From Polytrichum commune (taxonomy: Eukaryota; Streptophyta; Polytrichopsida; Polytrichales; Polytrichaceae), in the NCBI GenBank assembly GCA_950295325.1, contig OX485809.1:38781081-38845080 (forward strand): a stretch of 64,000 bases of DNA, in the 5' to 3' direction. This document shows positions 60,006 through 64,000 of the stretch, one piece after another; position 1 is the stretch's first letter, and every line of letters begins with the position of its first letter. The notes under the pieces were generated by a model, which made no database searches, was not told the origin of the DNA, and saw only the letters and a list, made by a program, of their open reading frames with translations. Both the position numbers and the translations under genes were made by a program.

Positions 60006-60223
60006 TCGCGAGCTTGTTGGTGTGTCAATCTTTTTGCGTACAGAGAGGAGCACGGTTGGAACACTAAGTTAACTCCGAGCTTTCAGTTTCTGGAGGCCAA
60101 TGTATGTATAGAGGGGGGTGGGAATCGGTAATCTGCTATTTCCGTTCTCTACCTTGTTCGTGGTTGAGAGGTTTTGGCAATCGACCAGGGAGGGGCAGCG
60201 AGGCAACGAGCCTTGACATATTG

Positions 60224-61452
60224 GTGAGTGAAATGCCTGATTTGCATTTGGTGTCAATGCTCGGGGATTCCTGCAGCCGCTTGTGGTGGTTGTTTGGATT
60301 TTTTCCTGTGTTGTTATGTGCTCTTTGGCTTTGCCTTCCTAGAATTATTGTGAAGGCACTCTCATTTTCCTTGAGCTTCTTAAAATATGTAACGAAGGCT
60401 TTGCCTAACGAACTGAACATTGATACATATACCAGTCGTCACATCACTAAACCTGGGGGAAAGTAATCATACTGAGCGTTTAAAAGCATTTTAGATTATT
60501 TCGACCCCCCCCCTTTTTTTTTGGTCGAATGCGTTGCCGAACTGGTTTTATGATCGGGTGACGCATATGACCACCTCCGCGTTGATAAGAATGGTCCCTT
60601 GAACATAAAAGTTGCACCTCGGATTGTAATCGGAGTTTGCACTTGTTCACACGGACAGAATTTTAAACACTGCAGTCGAATCAAGCCATAAATATTTTCC
60701 CTTAATCCACCTCTATCTTTACCTGTCAGCTGAATTTCAATTAAATCATAATGCTGTAGTTCAGACAGATGTCGAGTTTCCTTGTGTGCTGTGCACAGTT
60801 GGATTTCAACTGAATTACATTGGACGAGAGACCTGTATTGAGCTGGAGGTGGCGAATAGACACAGAATAGACTGCAGTCAACCCCTATCGCCTTTGTGGC
60901 AAGTAAAGGTGAATTTAGCAAGAACAAATATGAATATGGAGAACTTGGAAATATAAGGTAATCTAAATTGCTAGTTCAGCAGTCTGAGAAGTGAAGATGC
61001 TTTCAACACTAGAAAAGCTCATCGCCTTCATTTGTTCTGGTATAAATATGAGGTACATTTATACACACAGGAAAAAAGAGATCTCTGAGATCTTGGGATT
61101 TGGTACGTCACTTACTTTTATGGTGCAAGTCGAACTATCCCTATTTTGTGCACATAGGGATCACTGCACTCGAAGAAAAATAGAAGAGTAGTGAAGATGA
61201 AGCTAAACTTTGCTGCAATGCCGAGGGAGATTGCTTTCTCTTCATATCCGTAAATATGTCACGGATTAGGAAAGAAGATTTGCTTGGGACTTTTCGATTC
61301 AAGACGAAAGACCCCTTGTTTGGGGCAAAACCTCCACAGATCCGTTTAGTTTGCGAGATGTGGATAGCATAGTACTTGGTTCGTTACCTTGCACTGTTCT
61401 TCGCTGTTATATTGAAGCTTTGGTCGGTGTAATGATTTTTTTGGATATGCAG
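60224..61452 (+). other. Probable 5'-leader intron of the PLC gene
   Basis: A strong donor (TTG|GTGAGT at 60,224) and a strong acceptor (T-rich stretch then ATATGCAG ending 61,452) bracket about 1.23 kb with no supported coding. The downstream exon would continue to the ATG at 61,733. Leader introns are common in plant genes. This is inferred from splice signals alone. Confidence 0.4.
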
Positions 61453-61732
61453 GTTGAACTTTAGAAACCCCGTTCACCGAAAAATCGCCTGGGATTTAAG
61501 CAGAGGAGTTTGGGAGACAGACAAAAGCTGCGACCCTATCCACTGAGCTTTTGGAGATTCTGAATTCAGAAGGATAAATTCTATAGAGAGAAAATCTTGT
61601 ACCACGTATTGGACCAGTTGACGCTACCGATTCACTGTCCAATACGATTCTAGTTGCAGGGAATCAATAATCAGTATTGTTTTGCGAAGGAGGGGTGGAG
61701 GATTATCGTATGCAGGATAGTCTTATTGAAGT

Positions 61733-62719
61733 ATGGGGGCTCAAGTGACAAAGCAGAAGATTGTGCGGCTCGAGCAGCAGAAGCTCAAAGAGAGCGAAGG
61801 TGTTGAAGGGGTCATATTTCCAGGAAGTGACTTCCGGTCCTCCAACCACAAGGAATGGATGTCTACATTACCGCTTCAGAGTTTGAGTGTTCGTGATGTG
61901 GTGTGGCCTGGAACACATGACTCAGCTACAAACAAGATCGGCGTCCCTGGTATTTCTCGTCCATTTGCACAAACTCAGAAGCTTTCTATTTACCATCAGC
62001 TTTGCGCAGGTGTTCGTGTGCTGGACGTCCGGGTCCAGCAAGACCGCAAAGTGTGTCATGGTCCTCTAAAAAGCTACCTTGTGGATGTTGTCGTGAGCGA
62101 CTTGAAGAAGTTTCTTGGAGAGACGAAGTCGGAGTTCGTCATTCTCGAGATCCGCACTGAGTACAACTACACAGATCCTCCAGCTTTCGATAAGTGGCTG
62201 ATTGAGCAGCTAGGAGAGTACTTAGTACCGCAAGATGAAAGTATGTTCAGCAGACCTATGATTGAGTTGCTCCCAAAGAGAGTGTTCTGTGTATGGAGGC
62301 CCCGACAGGCACCTGCACCATCACCGGGTTCGCCTCTGTGGAGCTCCGGATACTTGAAAGACAATTGGATTGACACGGACCTCCCTCTGACAAAATTCAA
62401 CTCCAATCTCACCAACCTTGAGAAGCAACCGCCGAATGATAGTAGGCAATACTTCTACAGGGTGGAGAATACGGTCACACCCCAGATCAGTAGCCCTGTT
62501 TTGTGTGTTTATCCTGTTACCAATAGGATTCGGGGCTATGCAAGGATGTTCTTAGCTGAAGCCTTCAAGCGAGGCCTCGGTGACCGGATACAAATCTTTT
62601 CAGAGGATTTTGTGGAGCCCGATTTTATCGATGCTTGCATTGGCGTAACAGTTGTTCGAAATAACATTCAACTCATACAGCCAGTAGTTAAAGAAACTGA
62701 AGCAGCCCAAGCTGCCTAG
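61733..62719 (+). CDS. PI-PLC X-domain phosphodiesterase, probably N-myristoylated
   Basis: 328 residues, single coding exon. The protein is a PLC-like phosphodiesterase (TIM-barrel X domain) of the small type that lacks the Y, C2 and EF-hand parts of plant PI-PLC. The X domain spans about 45-315: WPGTHDSATNKIG has the first catalytic-type His (62), VRVLDVRVQ forms the next strand, and VCHGPL has the second His (109). FVILEIRTEY and the later strands follow the family pattern. The N-terminus MGAQVTK fits N-myristoylation (Gly2, Thr6, Lys7), which would place it on membranes. There is no signal peptide or membrane helix. Likely substrate is phosphatidylinositol or a related lipid, but closely related proteins of this class are poorly characterised, so activity is inferred. 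The ATG at 61,733 is chosen because it begins the myristoylation motif. Confidence 0.9.
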   Translation: MGAQVTKQKIVRLEQQKLKESEGVEGVIFPGSDFRSSNHKEWMSTLPLQSLSVRDVVWPGTHDSATNKIGVPGISRPFAQTQKLSIYHQLCAGVRVLDVRVQQDRKVCHGPLKSYLVDVVVSDLKKFLGETKSEFVILEIRTEYNYTDPPAFDKWLIEQLGEYLVPQDESMFSRPMIELLPKRVFCVWRPRQAPAPSPGSPLWSSGYLKDNWIDTDLPLTKFNSNLTNLEKQPPNDSRQYFYRVENTVTPQISSPVLCVYPVTNRIRGYARMFLAEAFKRGLGDRIQIFSEDFVEPDFIDACIGVTVVRNNIQLIQPVVKETEAAQAA

Positions 62720-63658
62720 CTTCGTGCTCATATGGCTCCGGAGCCTACTTGGTTGAACTGGTTGGTTGAACTGATTCTGCACAATGAATAGACACACGTG
62801 ATGTTTGCAGTTCATCGCACATTCAGAGTGACAATACACTCTGCATGAGATTAGGGGTGTCAGAAGTAATAAGTCAGTGCGAGGAGATTTACTTTGTTGA
62901 AGCCATGACGGGGAAAGTTTGGGCTTCTTATCATGTATAGAATTGCTCTCATTGCAGTTTGGAGATGGTTCTAACCATCTGGGATCTGCGATAATTTTAT
63001 TGTAAGGAAATGTTAATAATTCGGATTTTGATTGGATTTACACGGTCAAAAATTTTGAAGGATTTTCAAGGAGTGGATATCTGGTCTATTATGCTATAAT
63101 CGCACATAAATACATTTTGTAGCAGTTCTTTTGATCTGACATATTGTAGGACAGACAATATTACGTACACTCAGATAAGTTGCTGGCCAGGAATATTCCG
63201 GCGACTCTTGTCTTTTCTCATAACATGGCCAGGAGTCAATCTTTGCTGCATAAATATTATGCATAATATTCCTCGGAAGTCAAAATTTGCCTTCAGTATT
63301 GTCTAGACTTTCCTTCATAACGGACTGCAAATGTCCAACTGCCATGATCTGTGAACATGACCTTATACTTGAGAGGAGCATCAAATTATGTCGCCCCTAA
63401 CAGATATAAGCTTGGAGTTATTAGCAGGTGAAAGTGGAAAAGCAAGATCAGATACAAGAAGCGTGGTAATGGTTGCAACAGTCCGCAAAGCATCATTTAA
63501 ATGATAGTGGCAATTTAAGCATGGCCAACGAAAGGTTTGCTCACAGACGTACCCTAACTATTTTGAGGATTTTCCCTTCTACATACAAGAATGGCATTGT
63601 ACTCAACATTAATAAAATGAAAAGTCTAGGTGAAGATGCAAAGTCTTTACATGAGAAG
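62720..63658. other. 3' region of the PLC gene and intergenic sequence
   Basis: No further gene seen. The open plus-strand frame at 63,473-63,853 is mostly antisense to the partial minus-strand gene and shows no family resemblance. Confidence 0.5.
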
Positions 63659-64000
63659 TCATACGAAGTTTACATTCTCTGTACGGCCAGGCAAAGAAGC
63701 TTCTCTAGAAGCACCTCCAGATTGGTCTATTTTTTCTTCCTTGAAACCTACTTTCAACAAGTAGCAAGGAACACCGTGCTTGTCATAATTATATACTTCT
63801 CCTATGTTACCAAGGATTCCTCCCAAATGTGGGCCCACTACTCTGGTAACTGAATTTTGGTTTGATTGAGTTGAACCATCAGTTCATTCCACGGTTATAA
63901 AATTGGGCAGTTGTTTGATGATCTTCAGATGTTCAAGAGCTATCAGGTCGGGACTGATAACCATATTTCTCACCATTTTCAATGAGCGCTTTGACGGTTG
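63659..64000 (-). CDS. 3' end of an unrecognised minus-strand gene (cut by window edge)
   Basis: Two minus-strand exons join in frame: 64000-63974 (TVKALIEN, incomplete at the edge) and 63849-63659 (62 residues, ending TGA). The donor is GTGAGA and the acceptor ATTCAG, leaving a 124-bp phase-1 intron. The last exon contains VVGPHLGGILGNIGEVYNYD and PCYLLKVGFKEEKI, a sensible mix of Gly-rich and beta-like segments, then a Ser-rich tail. I do not recognise the family. Support comes from frame continuity, good splice sites and natural composition. It could still be chance. Confidence 0.42.

Noticed and set aside
60104-60466. 120-codon plus-strand frame with a hydrophobic stretch upstream of the PLC gene
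   Set aside because: It crosses a strong splice donor (60,224), has no family resemblance, and lies in the probable leader and leader intron.
1-64000. tRNA genes, a CRISPR array, or a bacterial-type operon
   Set aside because: No cloverleaf with a convincing GGTTCRANNCC box was seen, no regularly spaced repeat-spacer array exists, and the spliced plant genes rule out a prokaryotic origin.

Overview
This window is nuclear DNA from a green plant, almost certainly a land plant. The evidence is a plant-type SEC16 gene with 12 GT-AG introns, a mitochondrial citrate synthase in at least 18 short exons, a chloroplast-type LHC-like gene, a plant-style mitochondrial CcmH relic, and much old repeat sequence (LINE 3' ends, MITEs, a 5S-rRNA-like short repeat). 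Introns are short (about 0.1-1.4 kb) and gene spacing is loose. I cannot fix the lineage; a bryophyte, lycophyte or fern is possible.

Layout. Bases 1-13,550 hold no gene I can support. They are layered dispersed repeats, microsatellites, one TIR element (750-1203), a second TIR element (6738-7201) nested in a 5S-like repeat, and two more 5S-like repeats (about 9043 and 10249). SEC16 (+) occupies 14,264-22,564. A LINE 3' end follows (about 23,943-24,476). A five-exon LHC-like gene lies on the minus strand (28,028-25,713), reconstructed here from short exons. Bases 28,029-33,880 are repeats. Citrate synthase (+) runs 33,883-41,405 with its first exon unresolved. A two-exon HIG1-domain gene (-) is at 43,483-42,335, tail to tail with citrate synthase. 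A 3.1-kb block carrying a secreted glycine-rich protein gene occurs twice in direct orientation (46,191-49,274 and 54,282-57,369). Between the copies lie a frameshifted, apparently 3'-truncated CcmH (50,516-50,074, -) and a foldback-like element (52,835-53,710) containing a third TIR element. The right end holds a near-perfect hairpin (58,347-58,411), a single-exon PI-PLC X-domain gene (61,733-62,719, +) with a probable leader intron, and the 3' end of an unrecognised minus-strand gene cut by the window edge.

The genes are ordinary neighbours in a eukaryotic genome, not an operon. Three concern mitochondria (citrate synthase, HIG1-domain protein, CcmH relic), one the chloroplast, one ER exit sites, one probably membrane lipids, and two encode secreted proteins. 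I see no reason to read this as a functional cluster.

The most interesting material is in the repeats. There is a 5S-rRNA-headed repeat with at least five copies. There is a TA-targeting MITE family for which two insertions can be checked against an unoccupied site elsewhere in the same window. A 590-bp TIR element sits inside a 5S-like repeat inside a citrate synthase intron. The segmental duplication has one boundary inside a transposable element. All exon joins were made by eye from frame continuity and splice dinucleotides; none is backed by transcript data.
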